Source: Myxococcales bacterium
Lineage (GTDB): Bacteria > Myxococcota > Polyangia > Nannocystales > Nannocystaceae
NCBI GenBank assembly: GCA_016793465.1
Contig: JAEUJW010000084.1
Coordinates: 1-57,667 of the forward strand
Direction: 5' to 3'
DNA: 57,667 bases
The number at the start of each line of letters is the position of its first letter. Within the stretch, counting starts at the first letter, position 1. The position numbers were made by a program, and so were the translations under genes. Below, in pieces: positions 39,311 through 49,889 of the stretch. The notes under the pieces were generated by a model. It did no database searches. It worked only from the letters and a program-made list of their open reading frames with translations, and had not been told where the DNA came from.

Positions 39311-39754
39311 TCAGGGCAGCGCGAGCGGGATGTCGACCCGCACCGTGCGGCCCGGGGGCGGCACGAACAGCGGCGGCAGGGCGTCGCCGACGCAGCGGGT
39401 CAGCTCCGGCGTCGTGGTCTCGGCCTGGGCCTGCCACCCGCGTGCGATCTGCCGGCCCTCGGCGTCGAACGTCAGGTTGACCAGCCACGACCCGGGCGCC
39501 TGCGGGGGCCCGCGATGGCAGCGCGCGCGCAGCAGGTCGCGCTGGTAGGCCAGGGCCTCGCTGGCCTGCCGGGCCACGACCTCGTGCGCGACCGCCGGTG
39601 CGGCGGGCGTCGGCGTCGGCGGCGACGGGGCCACCGGCGCGGGTGGGGCGGTCGGCGCTGCCCCGCCGCGCAGCCCGAAGAACAGCCCGGCCGCGATCAT
39701 CGCCCCGGCGATCACGATCGCGGCCGGCGTGGCCATGCTCGCCTGTGCAACCAT
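39311..39754 (-). CDS. Single-span membrane protein with AgmX/TonB-like C-terminal domain
   Basis: 147 residues. One N-terminal membrane helix (AAIVIAGAMIAAGLFFGL) is followed by a Pro/Ala-rich periplasmic spacer, then a small domain: WLVNLTFDAEGRQIARGW, TTPELTRCVGDALPPLF, GRTVRVDIPLAL. This resembles the C-terminal domain of AgmX/PglI-type gliding proteins and TonB-like energy transducers, where a conserved Cys pair is usual (here C79 and C121 approximately). The start could also be ATG 39736. No ExbB/ExbD genes lie nearby. Confidence 0.6.
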   Translation of the reverse strand: MVAQASMATPAAIVIAGAMIAAGLFFGLRGGAAPTAPPAPVAPSPPTPTPAAPAVAHEVVARQASEALAYQRDLLRARCHRGPPQAPGSWLVNLTFDAEGRQIARGWQAQAETTTPELTRCVGDALPPLFVPPPGRTVRVDIPLALP

Positions 39755-39803
39755 GCGCTCGCGGGTCCTCGCTGCCGCACCATATCAGCCCGCGGCCCGC
39801 GGC

Positions 39804-41126
39804 TCACGGGCCTTCGGTGACCATGACCCAGGCGTTGACCTGCTGGTTCGAGTTGATCGACGCGTTGCCGTTGGGGTTGCGCGCGCACACCCCCACGCGC
39901 CAGGTGCCCGCGCCCGGGACCACGCTCGCGCCGACCCCGTAGAGCACCCGGAACGCGCTGCCGTTGCCCGGCTGGAAGATGTGCGGGCTCATGAAGTTGC
40001 CTGCCACGAAGTTGACGAGCACCCCCTGCGGGTTCACGTCGGGCGTGTAGCAGAGCCCGACGTTGAAGGCCTGGGCGGTCAGCACCATCATCGGCGTCAG
40101 GCCGAGCACCACCGAGCCGGCGCCGGTCAATCGCTGGCTGGCGGTGGTGGTGACGGTCGCGAACGGGCCCGCGAACACGTAGGTGTTGTTGGCCGTCACC
40201 GCCCCGACCGGGCCGCTCAGCGACGTCGTCGAGACGATGCTCTGCGGGCCCGGGGGGCCGACCGCGCCTGCCGGCCCCGGGTCGCCCTGCGCGCCCTGGG
40301 GACCGGCCGGGCCGACGTCGCCTTGCAGGCCCTGCGGGCCCACCGGACCCGGGTCGCCCTGCGGCCCCTGCGGGCCCATCGGGCCCACGGCTCCGTCCAT
40401 GCCGTTCGCGCCGGCGGGTCCGGCGGGTCCGGCGGGTCCGGCGGGTCCCGCGGGTCCGGCCGGGCCGACGTCGCCGGCGGGTCCGGCCGGGCCCGCGGGT
40501 CCTGCCGGGCCTGCAGGCCCCGCCGGCCCCTGGGCACCCGCCGCGCCGGCCGGGCCCGCGGGACCGGCGGGACCGGCGGGACCGGCGGGGCCGGCCATGC
40601 CCGCAGGCCCCGCAGGCCCGGCCGGGCCGATCAGGTTGGTGTTGTCGCCGAGCCACTGGCCCTGATCGTTGATCACCGGGCCGAAGCCCTGGATGTTGAC
40701 GCTCTGCGGGTTGATCACCCCGCGCACGTCGCCGGCGAACAGCGCGTACGGCACGCTCACCACCGCGGCCCGCGGCGTCATCTCCGCGTCGTTGCCGACG
40801 GTGATGCCGAGCCAGCGCGTCGAGCCGTCGAACACCTGCTCGTCGAGCGTCAGCTGCTCGCCGAGGCGGACCGAGAAGAAGCCCGCGTCGAAGCTGATGT
40901 TGATGGTCTCCGACCACACCTCGGCGCCGCCGTTCTCGGCGTCGTAGAGCGTGAACTTCACGTCCTGCGCGGCGACCACCGGATCTCCGAGGCCGTCGAA
41001 CAGCCGGCCCTGGTGGGTCACGAACGCCGGCACGTCGGCCCGCGCGCGCCCGCCGATCAGCCCCACGCCCGCCAGCGCCGCGCCCAACACCCACCGCCGC
41101 ACCCGCACCACCCGCCACCCACGCAT
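39804..41126 (-). CDS. Collagen-like secreted protein
   Basis: 440 residues from ATG 41126; GGAGGGG lies 3 nt upstream. A signal peptide ([17 protein letters not shown]) precedes a folded N-terminal domain (residues ~30-145; [27 protein letters not shown]), a pattern often seen before collagen or adhesin stalks in bacteria. From about residue 147 to 290 the protein is an unbroken Gly-X-Y tract rich in GPA and GPQ. A C-terminal domain of about 150 residues, with two cysteines, may trimerise it. Gly-Pro-Ala tracts can form stable triple helices without proline hydroxylation in bacteria. It is likely on the cell surface or in the matrix. Confidence 0.9.
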   Translation of the reverse strand: MRGWRVVRVRRWVLGAALAGVGLIGGRARADVPAFVTHQGRLFDGLGDPVVAAQDVKFTLYDAENGGAEVWSETINISFDAGFFSVRLGEQLTLDEQVFDGSTRWLGITVGNDAEMTPRAAVVSVPYALFAGDVRGVINPQSVNIQGFGPVINDQGQWLGDNTNLIGPAGPAGPAGMAGPAGPAGPAGPAGPAGAAGAQGPAGPAGPAGPAGPAGPAGDVGPAGPAGPAGPAGPAGPAGANGMDGAVGPMGPQGPQGDPGPVGPQGLQGDVGPAGPQGAQGDPGPAGAVGPPGPQSIVSTTSLSGPVGAVTANNTYVFAGPFATVTTTASQRLTGAGSVVLGLTPMMVLTAQAFNVGLCYTPDVNPQGVLVNFVAGNFMSPHIFQPGNGSAFRVLYGVGASVVPGAGTWRVGVCARNPNGNASINSNQQVNAWVMVTEGP

Positions 41127-41376
41127 AGACCCCTCCCCATCCGCCGATCGATCCGCAGCCCGCCTCACCGCCGCATCACGCGTCGACGACCGGGCACCGT
41201 ATCAGGCCGATAACGCGGTGTAAACGCGTGCGATCGCCCGAACTCGCCGCGGCGCCGGGGCCCGCCGTCCGCGCTCGCCGGCCGCCGACGCCGCCGGCCG
41301 CGACGCCGTCGCCGGCGACAATTGCCGCCCCGGTGCCCTGGACAAGCCGCGCTCACCTGCGTTAGCCCGGTTGCAC

Positions 41377-42042
41377 ATGCACGCGACGGCGCCGATGAAG
41401 AGTCCCCCGCCCGCGTCGACCCGGGCGGCGCTGGTCGCGGGCGTGCTCGCGGCGGCCTGCGGCGGCAAGGTCACGCCCGACGCGCCGGCCCCGCTGCGCG
41501 AGGTCGGGGCCGGGGAGCTGCGCGCGGTCGCCGAGTTCGACGGCATCCGCGAGCCGGCGGCGCGCTCGCGGGCGCTGTTCCTCGAGGCGAGCCGGGTGCT
41601 GCTGCACCCGCGCTGCGTCAACTGCCACCCCGCGGGCGACGCGCCGCACCAGGGCGACGCGCTCGCGCTGCACGACCCGCCGGTGGTCCGCGGCGAGGCG
41701 AACCACGGCGTGGTCGGCATGGAGTGCGAGGGCTGCCATCAGGACCGCAACGCGGCGCTGACGCGGGTGCCCGGCGCGCCGGGCTGGCACCTCGCGCCGC
41801 TGGCGATGGCCTGGGTCGGCAGGTCGGCCGCGGCCGTGTGCGAGCAGCTGAAGGACCCGGCGCGCAACGGCGGCAAGACGCTGGCGCAGATCGTCGAGCA
41901 CGCGGCCCACGACGAGCTGGTCGCCTGGGGCTGGCGCCCGGGGGCCGACCGCACGCCCGCGCCGGGCAGCCAGCAGCAGTTCGGGGCCCTGATCGCCGCC
42001 TGGGCCGAGACCGGCGCGGCCTGCCCGGAGGAGCGACCATGA
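41377..42042 (+). CDS. Dihaem cytochrome c of the isoquinoline oxidoreductase-type operon
   Basis: 221 residues from ATG 41377; ATG 41395 is an alternative. A lipoprotein signal ([12 protein letters not shown]) leads to a domain with two haem sites CVNCH and CEGCH and several possible axial Met/His residues. It overlaps the IorA-type gene (ATGA), so it is the first gene of the operon. In molybdenum hydroxylases of this type electrons leave through a periplasmic cytochrome c, and this protein is the obvious acceptor. Confidence 0.88.
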   Translation: MHATAPMKSPPPASTRAALVAGVLAAACGGKVTPDAPAPLREVGAGELRAVAEFDGIREPAARSRALFLEASRVLLHPRCVNCHPAGDAPHQGDALALHDPPVVRGEANHGVVGMECEGCHQDRNAALTRVPGAPGWHLAPLAMAWVGRSAAAVCEQLKDPARNGGKTLAQIVEHAAHDELVAWGWRPGADRTPAPGSQQQFGALIAAWAETGAACPEERP

Positions 42043-42506
42043 CGATCAAGATCCGCGTCAACGGCGGCGAGCACAGCCTCGACGTCGACCCCGACATGCC
42101 GCTGCTGTGGGCCCTGCGCGACGTGCTCGGGCTGACCGGCACCAAGTACGGCTGCGGCGAGGCGCTGTGCGGGGCCTGCACCGTGCACCTCGACGGCCAC
42201 GCGGTGCGCGCGTGCGTCACGCCGGTCCGCCGCGCCGACGGCAAGGCGGTGACGACCATCGAGGGCCTGGCCGGCGGCGGGCTGCACCCGCTGCAGCAGG
42301 CCTGGCTCGACCTGCGGGTGCCGCAGTGCGGGTTCTGTCAGGCCGGGCAGATCATGACGGCGGCGGCGCTGCTGGCCGCCAAGCCGCGGCCGAGCGACGA
42401 GGACATCGACGCGTCGATGGCGGGCAACCTGTGCCGCTGCGGGACGTACACGCGGATCCGTTCGGCGATCAAGCGCGCCGCCGGGCTGCCGGAGGGCGCG
42501 ACGTGA
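42039..42506 (+). CDS. iorA: Isoquinoline 1-oxidoreductase-type [2Fe-2S] subunit
   Basis: 155 residues. The plant-ferredoxin-like cluster uses [17 protein letters not shown] with further Cys in VRACVTPV; the second helical cluster uses QCGFCQAGQ and [13 protein letters not shown]. This is the small iron-sulfur subunit of xanthine-oxidase-family molybdenum hydroxylases without a FAD subunit. It is coupled by overlaps to the cytochrome gene upstream and the large subunit downstream. No signal peptide: the subunit would be exported with its Tat-bearing partner. The exact substrate cannot be told, as related enzymes oxidise isoquinoline, aldehydes and other N-heterocycles. Confidence 0.9.
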   Translation: MTIKIRVNGGEHSLDVDPDMPLLWALRDVLGLTGTKYGCGEALCGACTVHLDGHAVRACVTPVRRADGKAVTTIEGLAGGGLHPLQQAWLDLRVPQCGFCQAGQIMTAAALLAAKPRPSDEDIDASMAGNLCRCGTYTRIRSAIKRAAGLPEGAT

Positions 42507-44797
42507 GCGCGCAGATCCGCGGCGTCACCCGCCGGTCGTGGCTCACCGGGCTCGGCCTGGCCGCCGGCGGGCTCGCGCTCGGAGTGTTCGAGCGCGACGC
42601 GCTCGCCGAGCCCGCGCCGTCGCCCGCCTCTCCGGGGCCGCAGCCGCGGCCGGGCGAGGCGGCACCGGCGGCCGGCGAGCTCGCGCCCAACGTGTTCGTG
42701 CACGTGGCGCCCGACGGCCTGACGACGATCGTCTGCCACCGCTCCGAGATGGGGCAGGGCGTGCGCAGCTCGCTGCCGCTGGTGATGGCGGCCGAGCTCG
42801 GCGCGGACCCGGCGCGGGTGGTCGTGCACCAGGCGACCGGCGACGAGAAGTACGGCGACCAGAACACCGACGGCTCGACCAGCATCCGCAAGGGCCTCGA
42901 GCACGCGCGCCAGGCGGCGGCGGCGGTGCGCACGCTGCTGGTGGCGGCGGCGGCGAGGCGCTGGAGGGTCAAGCCCGAGGCCTGCGTGGCCGAGGACCAC
43001 CAAATTAAGCACCCGCCGAGCGGGCGCGCGCTCGCGTTCGCCGACCTGGTCGCCGAGGCGGCCAAGCTGCCTGTCCCGAAGGCCAGCTCGATCGTCCTAC
43101 GACCCGACGCGGAGCTGCGCGCGCGCCTGCCGGCCTCGCCGCCGCTGCTCGACGGCCAGGCCTACGTCGACGGGTCGGCGGTCTACGGCGCCGACGTCAC
43201 GCTGCCGGGTCAGCTCGTCGCGGTCATCGCCCGCCCGCCGGTCGTCGGCGGCGCGGTCGCCAAGTACGACGCCGAGGCGGCGCTGCGCGTGCCCGGCGTG
43301 AAGAAGGTCGTGGCCATGCCGGCGCCGCGCGAGCCGTGGCTGTTCCAGCCGTGGGGCGGGGTCGCGGTGGTGGCCGAGAACACGTGGGCCGCGCTGAAGG
43401 GGCGCGAGGCCCTGGTCATCACCTGGGAGGACGGCGCCAACGCGGTCTACGACTCGGAGGCGTTCCGCGGCGAGCTGCTGGCGTCGGTGCGCGCGCCCGG
43501 CACGACGGTGCGCGAGGTCGGCGACGTCGACGCGGCCCTGGCCGCGGCCGCGAGCGTGGTCGAGGCCGAGTACGTGGTCCCGCACCTGGCCCACCTGACC
43601 ATGGAGCCGCCGGCCGCGCTCGCGCGCGTCGAGGGCGGCCACGTCGAGGTGTGGGCCCCGAGCCAGGACCCGCAGACCGTCCGCGAGTCGGTGGCGCAGA
43701 TCGTCGGCGTCGAGGCGAGCAAGGTGACGATCCACGTGACGCTGCTCGGCGGCGGCTTCGGCCGCAAGTCGAAGGCCGACTTCGCCTGCGAGGCCGCGTT
43801 CCTGGCCCGCGAGGTCGGCGCGCCGGTCCGCGTGCAGTGGACCCGCGAGGACGACGTGCGCCACGGCTACTACAACGCCGTCAGCGCCCAGCGCCTGCGC
43901 GCCGGGCTCGACGCCGCCGGCAAGCTGACCGCCTGGCACCACCGCACCGCGTTCACGCCGATCGGCAGCACGTTCCGCGCCGGCGTCGACGAGCCGTCGG
44001 CCGGCGACCTGCAGCAGGGCGTGCTCGACGTGCCGCTGGCGATCGCCAACGTCCGCGCCGAGACCTGCAAGGCTAAACCACGGGCCCGCATCGGCTGGTA
44101 CCGCTCGGTCTACAACATCTTCCACGCGTTCGCGCTGGGCTCGTTCGTCGACGAGCTGGCCGCGGCCCGCAAGCTCGACCCGCGCGACATGTGGATCGAG
44201 ATCCTCGGCCCGCCGCGCGTCGCCGACCTGAAAGAGCTCGGGATCGCCGGGCTGCAGAACTACGGCGAGTCGCTGGACCGCCACCCGGTCGACGCCGGCC
44301 GCCTGCGCCGCGTGGTCGAGCGCGTCACCGAATCCGCGAAGTGGAGCGACCGCGCCGGCCGCCACCTCGGGCTCGCGGCCCACCGCAGCTTCGTGGCGTA
44401 CACCGCGGTGGTGCTCGCGGTGGTGCCCGACCCGGTCCGCAAGCTCCGCGTCGACGAGGCGTGGATCGCCATGGACTCCGGCACCGTCGTCAACGAGGAC
44501 CGCGTCCACGCCCAGATGGAGGGCGGCCTGGTGATGGGCCTCAGCAACGCGCTGTACGGCGGCGTGACCATGAAGGCCGGCCGCGTCGAGCAGTCGAACT
44601 TCCGCGACGCCAGGATCTGCCGCATCCGCGACGTGCCGCGCCGGATCCACACCGACCTCGTGCGCAGCGACGGGCCGCCCTGCGGCGTCGGCGAGCCGCC
44701 GGTGCCCCCCGTCGGGGCGGCGCTCGCCAACGCGGTGTTCGCGTTGACGGGCCAGCGCATCCGCGAGCTGCCGATCGCGCGGGCCCTCGGGGTCTGA
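42503..44797 (+). CDS. iorB: Isoquinoline 1-oxidoreductase-type molybdenum cofactor subunit
   Basis: 764 residues from GTG 42503 (overlap GTGA with the small subunit). A twin-arginine signal ([19 protein letters not shown]) shows export of the folded complex to the periplasm. Molybdopterin-binding motifs are present: [31 protein letters not shown], and the catalytic glutamate motif GVGEPPVPP near the end. The length and the duplicated N-terminal half are as in other IorB/aldehyde dehydrogenase large subunits. No molybdenum cofactor insertion chaperone (XdhC-like) gene is seen in the window. Confidence 0.92.
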   Translation: MSAQIRGVTRRSWLTGLGLAAGGLALGVFERDALAEPAPSPASPGPQPRPGEAAPAAGELAPNVFVHVAPDGLTTIVCHRSEMGQGVRSSLPLVMAAELGADPARVVVHQATGDEKYGDQNTDGSTSIRKGLEHARQAAAAVRTLLVAAAARRWRVKPEACVAEDHQIKHPPSGRALAFADLVAEAAKLPVPKASSIVLRPDAELRARLPASPPLLDGQAYVDGSAVYGADVTLPGQLVAVIARPPVVGGAVAKYDAEAALRVPGVKKVVAMPAPREPWLFQPWGGVAVVAENTWAALKGREALVITWEDGANAVYDSEAFRGELLASVRAPGTTVREVGDVDAALAAAASVVEAEYVVPHLAHLTMEPPAALARVEGGHVEVWAPSQDPQTVRESVAQIVGVEASKVTIHVTLLGGGFGRKSKADFACEAAFLAREVGAPVRVQWTREDDVRHGYYNAVSAQRLRAGLDAAGKLTAWHHRTAFTPIGSTFRAGVDEPSAGDLQQGVLDVPLAIANVRAETCKAKPRARIGWYRSVYNIFHAFALGSFVDELAAARKLDPRDMWIEILGPPRVADLKELGIAGLQNYGESLDRHPVDAGRLRRVVERVTESAKWSDRAGRHLGLAAHRSFVAYTAVVLAVVPDPVRKLRVDEAWIAMDSGTVVNEDRVHAQMEGGLVMGLSNALYGGVTMKAGRVEQSNFRDARICRIRDVPRRIHTDLVRSDGPPCGVGEPPVPPVGAALANAVFALTGQRIRELPIARALGV

Positions 44798-44930
44798 GCC
44801 GCGGCCCGGGCCGGCTCGAGCTCACGGCCCTGCATATCGGTGAAAGAGCCGTCGCTATGCCGTGGCGTGGATGTCGTGGCTTCGGGTGTGACGGCGTGAC
44901 AGAGAACCTGCGGGACGATACCCTGACGAG

Positions 44931-47900
44931 ATGGCGTCGTCCCCCGAAATGCGGGAAGAACTCCACAGAATCCTCAGTCGGGTGGCGGACGGCGGGGCAG
45001 ACGAGCTACGCCGCGTAGCCGGGGAAATAGATGAATCTCTGCGTCTCGCGCTGCCAGCGGAGGGCGTCAGCCCCGCGAATTTGGCGACATCTCTGCTGAC
45101 GGAGCTCGCTCATCGCGACAGCGAACGCGCGTTCTTCGCGCGCCTTGTCCGGCGCCCCATCAACCGCGACTTGATTCGGGCGGCGGAGATCGTCGGTGTC
45201 GCGCTCCCCGCCCGTCCGGCGGAGGTCGGCGACTCACCCTTTATCGGCCTGCGCAGCTTCTCGGCGGCCGAAGAGGCGATCTTCTTCGGGAGGGACGCGT
45301 CTATCGCGGGCTTTTGCCGCGCGCTGCTCGCGGCCGGCAACGGGGCAGTCGTGTTCATGTATGGCCTGAGCGGCGTCGGAAAGTCATCGTTGCTGCGCGC
45401 GGGGTTGATTCCCGCGCTCCGCCGACAACAGGCCGAGTGTCGGTACTTCCGCTGCCTCGGATTCGATGCGGTAGCGGGGATGCGCCTCGAGGGTCAAGAG
45501 GATGCCGCAGAATCGGCGGCAGGCCATCAGCCTGCGCGGTTAATCACGCTCTACGATCAATTCGAGAGCATCTTCACCGCGTCGAGCGCGGAGCAGAGGG
45601 CGACCCACCCCACACTGCTGTCGCATGTCCGAGAACGGGTGATGCGTCGTGGTGCAGACGAGTGTACGGTGCTCGCATTTCGCCAGGAGTACCTCGCGGA
45701 TGTCGAGGCGCTGCTCTCCAACGCCGGTCTGCAGACCGCTCCGTTGAAGCTGCCGATCTCACCGATGCAGCGATCGGATGTAGTCGAGGTGCTCACGGCT
45801 CCCGAGAAATTGAGCGATTGGTTTCGCTTTGACTACGAGCCGGGGCTCGTCGAGGAGATCGCCGCCGATCTCTGCGACGATCGCACGGCTCCAATTGCGC
45901 CCACGCTGCAGCTGCTCATGCGCGAGCTGTGGAAGCGCCGCCAAGACGTCACCGTCGTCCGTGACGGGGTCCAGCACGCGATCAAGAGGGTGACTCGCAC
46001 AAGCTACGAGGAGATTCGCGCATCCGGCGCCTATCTCCACCGATTTGTCGGCGAGCAGTTACCCCTGGCGGACGAACCCGACCTGGCCTCTGCCTTCGAT
46101 TCCGGCCTCGTCCACGATCTGTTGTGGTTCTTTACGGACGAGGCTACCCTCACCGGGCAGGCGCGCTCGGAGTCGTGGATCACGGCCAACTTTCCCAGCG
46201 CCGATGTGCTCCTCAGAGTCGTCGACACCTACTGCCGCCGCGGGCTGATGGTCGTAGTCTCGCACGGGAGTTCACCCGATGCTCGAGCGACGGATCGCAC
46301 CGTTCGGCTGGTCCACGACGCACTCGTACCGATCATCCTCCAGGAGTGCCGGACCTCGATCCGACCCGGAGTGCGCGCGGCACGACTCCTGCGGGCTCGC
46401 ACGCTGCTCAGCGAATTTGAGCGCCAGCCGATGCCGCTCAGCACGGAGGAGCTCCTGAGGGTCCGCCGTGGCCGTGACAGCATGCATCGCCCCAACCCCT
46501 CCGAGACGCAAGTCCTCGAGATGAGCGAGGCGCTCTGGCGGACAGAGCGACGGCGTCGAGCTCTGTGGGTCTGGACCGGGGCCGTCGTGGCGACGATGCT
46601 CATCGTACTCGCCGCTCTGTCTTTGTGGTCGACGCTCAACGCCGCCGAGAGCGGACAGCGAGAGCTGACCCGCGCGCTGGCGTTCCAGGCCCAGCACGAG
46701 GTCGAGCTCGGACATCCGCGCGCGGCCATGGCTTTGGCGATGCGAGCGTTGGAACTTGGTATGACGGAGGAGGCCGGTATCGCGGCCAGTACGGTCGATC
46801 GGGCGTTGCGAACCGCGCTATCGACGCGTCTCCCGATCCTCGAGCGGACGGTACACGACGGTCGTCTCCGCGGAGTCATCGCTGTACCCGACATGGGAGA
46901 GGCAGTCTATCGGATCACATTGGCCGACGGGGGACTCCGTTCGGTGCCGGAAGATTCAGCGCCATTGATATTCCCGAATGGGGACACACCGATCATGGAA
47001 TCACTCGTGGCCTCGCCGGACGGCGCGAGCGTGGCCGGCGCTGGCCGCGATGGGCGCGTCTACCACTGGCGAGCGGACGCGCTGTCGAGCCCGGCGGAGA
47101 TTCTCCCCAACGCCGAACGTACACCGCAGCTGGCCCTCGCGTACGCCCCCGACGGCTGTACGCTCGCCAGCGGCGGTAGTGATGGCCGTGTGCGTCTCTG
47201 GGCGGTGTGCGGGTCTACGCGGCACGAACTGCCGGGCCGAGCTGGCCACGCCGGCGCCGTCCATGCGCTCGCGTATGTTGCTCCCGAGCGTCTCGCCACC
47301 GTCGGCGCCGACGGCCAGCTTCTCCTGCACGATCTCTCGACAACCTCAGAGATAATGCCGGAGGCATGGAAACACGACGAATCGCTGTACGCCGTCCTGA
47401 CGCTTGATGGCGGTCGCGTGGTTTATGCCGGAGAGACCGGCGCTTTGTACTTCAGGGCCTCGCTGCAGCGCGAGCAGCCGGTGTTCCAGACGCGTATGAC
47501 GTGGAACCCGGTCTCCTCCTTGGCTGCGAACGACGACGGCGATCAACTGCTCAGCGGTCACGAGGACGGCGCGATCCAGCGCTGGAAGATCGACGATGCC
47601 AGCCTGCTGGTCATGGACCGCTTTGTTGCGCACCAAGGCGCTGTTCGGGACCTCGAGATCGAACCCGGCACAGGGACCGCTGCGTCCGTCGGCGACGACG
47701 GCTATCTGCGACGATGGGAGCTCACGACCTCACCCGGAGAGGTTCGCACCGTCAGCAGCGAGGGTGAGGTGCGCCTGACGGATGTCTGGGCGACCGCCTC
47801 CGAGCCCGCGCGTGTGATCACCGTCGATGATGGCGGTTGCATGACGCCGCGGGATCCAACGACCCTCGAGTCCATAGACTCGGCTCATTGTTTGAGCAAC

Positions 47901-49889
47901 CCCACACAAGAGCGCATTCTCGATCGGCAACGGGGGACGGACCTGGTCGTCCGTGGAACCAGCCTCTCGTTGACCGGCGGGGACTCGCAGCCGACCGAGC
48001 TCGCTGACGACGGTGAGTGGGTCGTCGGTCGTATCGCAGCGAACGACGGGAGGGTCATGGCCGCGACCTCCGACGGGAAGCTCGTCTCCTGGCGTCATGA
48101 TGGCCTCCGATGGAGCCGGGAGGCCGATATCGTGACCGGCGAAGCTCCGGTCCAGGCCCTCGCCCTGAGCCCGGATGGTCGCGCGTGGATGTACTCGGAT
48201 ACCAACGGCGGCTTGTATTACACGGAGGCCGGGTCTGCGCCGTCATCGCTTCATCACGCCAGCGTGAACATCGGCGCCGTCGCCTTCAGCGCGGATGGGA
48301 AGTGGGTGGCGGCAGGCGGGCGTGGCGCCGCTTCGAAGGTCGAGATCTGGCGGCGAAACGCGCTCACGAACCCGCCGATCGAGCTCGCGGCTCCGGGGCG
48401 TCGGGTGACTGGCCTCGCGTTCCTCCCGGGAGACGCCGCGCTCGTCGCGGTGACCGCCGACGGGATCATTCGACGCTATCCCACCCTGGCGACACTGGCC
48501 GCCACGGCTTGCGAACTGCTCCGGCGCGATGGGTTCGCTCCGGAAGCCAGCAGCAGCGCCGAGTTCTTGCTCGGCGGAGCGTACGTGTGCGGCGTCGAAC
48601 GGCCTCGTCGACCGTCACCGGCGCCGTCGGCCGCTTCTACCCCCGACAATGAGGACGCGTTCGGCTTCGCCGGCTGTGATCTCGTCGAGACGACTGCGGA
48701 GCGGACGACGTGTCTCGTCGCGGAGGCGCCGTCGACCCGGAGAGTCGTCGTATGGCTGCCTGGGGCGGGCCAAGGTCCATGCACGGCGCGGCAGGACGAC
48801 GTGCCGCTCGCGGTGGAGTCGACGAGGGTGGACGGTGGTACCCAGGCCGCGGTGACGGTGGACGCGCGGACCTCGACGCTCACCGTCTCTTGCGGAACGT
48901 CGGAGCCTGGGGTCGTCGGCCTGCGTAGCGAAGAACGGCTCTCGCGCGCCGATAGGGACGACCTCCGGCGTGCCCTCGAGCGCGGACAGGAAGCGGAAAT
49001 CACCGGCATCCTGTCCCGCATCGCTGCCTGGCCGCCGCTGACCGCCCAAGACGCCGCGAAGATGCTGGTACATCACCGTATCAACCAGGTGTATACCCTT
49101 CAAGGTGTCGGTCGCCGCGATGGCATCGCGGCCGTCGAAGCGCTCCTCGATCGGACTGTCGAAGCGCTGGGCGGCCCCCGATCCACCCTCGCCAACAACG
49201 TGATCCTTGGAGTCGTTCATCGCCTGGTAGAGCAGTTCGACATGCCGTGGGCGGCACAGCGAGTGCTCGCCCGATACGAGACGGCTCTGTCGCGTGTCGA
49301 GGACAGTCGAGTTGCCGCCCACCTCTACCTCGGCAGGATCTTCGGCCGGGGCGGACCACTGCTGCCGGACGCCGAGGCCGCTCTCCGCCGGGCGGCTCGG
49401 CTCGGGCGGCGATACGACGACCTCGAGAACGAGCTGAACGTGCTGCTGACGCTGTCCGAAGTGCTCATCATCCAGCGGAGGGAGGAGGACGCCGAGCAGG
49501 TGCTCGCACGTGCGGACGCGCTTGTACCACGGCTGTCGAAGATCCTCGCGGAAGACCCGTGTGACTACATCGTCCCCCTCCTCGCGGTGAACAAGGGCTG
49601 GGCTCAGCTTACAGGGATCGAGGCCCAGCGCAGATTCGGCGACCCGCGTCCCCTGTTCGAACTGGCACGCAAGGTCTACAAGACCGACGAGTGTTTCGAC
49701 CAGCATAGCGAGCGGTGGGCGAATGCGACGGCCAACCTCGCCTACGCGTCCTGCCTGCTCGGTGATGCTGAGGCAGCCGCGGGGAAGCGCGCGGAGCTCG
49801 TCGCAGAGGTCCCGAACCTACCGCCAAGGGTCGAGCGGTTCGTGCAACTCAAGCTGACGCCGTGCATCCAGAGGAGCACCTCAGAATGA
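44931..49889 (+). CDS. Membrane-anchored nSTAND NTPase with WD40 and TPR-like regions
   Basis: 1652 residues from ATG 44931. Residues 1-95 are helical and may be an effector-associated adaptor domain, though I cannot name it. The STAND NTPase has FIGLRSFSAAEEAIFFGRD, Walker A GLSGVGKSS (145-153) and the Walker B-like LITLYDQFESIF (204-215), followed by a winged-helix region. A membrane helix (WVWTGAVVATMLIVLAALSLW, about 545-565) separates it from a WD40-like propeller (about 640-1180; ASGGSDGRVRLWAV, LLSGHEDGAIQRWKI, AASVGDDGYLRRWEL). The last ~320 residues are TPR-like helices. The NTPase is probably cytoplasmic and the propeller/TPR part outside. The 3' end overlaps the convergent subtilase gene by 9 bp. 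Base use looks less GC-rich than the flanks, so acquisition by transfer is plausible. Confidence 0.85.
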   Translation: MASSPEMREELHRILSRVADGGADELRRVAGEIDESLRLALPAEGVSPANLATSLLTELAHRDSERAFFARLVRRPINRDLIRAAEIVGVALPARPAEVGDSPFIGLRSFSAAEEAIFFGRDASIAGFCRALLAAGNGAVVFMYGLSGVGKSSLLRAGLIPALRRQQAECRYFRCLGFDAVAGMRLEGQEDAAESAAGHQPARLITLYDQFESIFTASSAEQRATHPTLLSHVRERVMRRGADECTVLAFRQEYLADVEALLSNAGLQTAPLKLPISPMQRSDVVEVLTAPEKLSDWFRFDYEPGLVEEIAADLCDDRTAPIAPTLQLLMRELWKRRQDVTVVRDGVQHAIKRVTRTSYEEIRASGAYLHRFVGEQLPLADEPDLASAFDSGLVHDLLWFFTDEATLTGQARSESWITANFPSADVLLRVVDTYCRRGLMVVVSHGSSPDARATDRTVRLVHDALVPIILQECRTSIRPGVRAARLLRARTLLSEFERQPMPLSTEELLRVRRGRDSMHRPNPSETQVLEMSEALWRTERRRRALWVWTGAVVATMLIVLAALSLWSTLNAAESGQRELTRALAFQAQHEVELGHPRAAMALAMRALELGMTEEAGIAASTVDRALRTALSTRLPILERTVHDGRLRGVIAVPDMGEAVYRITLADGGLRSVPEDSAPLIFPNGDTPIMESLVASPDGASVAGAGRDGRVYHWRADALSSPAEILPNAERTPQLALAYAPDGCTLASGGSDGRVRLWAVCGSTRHELPGRAGHAGAVHALAYVAPERLATVGADGQLLLHDLSTTSEIMPEAWKHDESLYAVLTLDGGRVVYAGETGALYFRASLQREQPVFQTRMTWNPVSSLAANDDGDQLLSGHEDGAIQRWKIDDASLLVMDRFVAHQGAVRDLEIEPGTGTAASVGDDGYLRRWELTTSPGEVRTVSSEGEVRLTDVWATASEPARVITVDDGGCMTPRDPTTLESIDSAHCLSNPTQERILDRQRGTDLVVRGTSLSLTGGDSQPTELADDGEWVVGRIAANDGRVMAATSDGKLVSWRHDGLRWSREADIVTGEAPVQALALSPDGRAWMYSDTNGGLYYTEAGSAPSSLHHASVNIGAVAFSADGKWVAAGGRGAASKVEIWRRNALTNPPIELAAPGRRVTGLAFLPGDAALVAVTADGIIRRYPTLATLAATACELLRRDGFAPEASSSAEFLLGGAYVCGVERPRRPSPAPSAASTPDNEDAFGFAGCDLVETTAERTTCLVAEAPSTRRVVVWLPGAGQGPCTARQDDVPLAVESTRVDGGTQAAVTVDARTSTLTVSCGTSEPGVVGLRSEERLSRADRDDLRRALERGQEAEITGILSRIAAWPPLTAQDAAKMLVHHRINQVYTLQGVGRRDGIAAVEALLDRTVEALGGPRSTLANNVILGVVHRLVEQFDMPWAAQRVLARYETALSRVEDSRVAAHLYLGRIFGRGGPLLPDAEAALRRAARLGRRYDDLENELNVLLTLSEVLIIQRREEDAEQVLARADALVPRLSKILAEDPCDYIVPLLAVNKGWAQLTGIEAQRRFGDPRPLFELARKVYKTDECFDQHSERWANATANLAYASCLLGDAEAAAGKRAELVAEVPNLPPRVERFVQLKLTPCIQRSTSE

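Noticed and set aside
40380..40620. Short-period DNA repeats
   Set aside because: They are the codons of the Gly-Pro-Ala tract of the collagen-like gene, not an independent repeat element.
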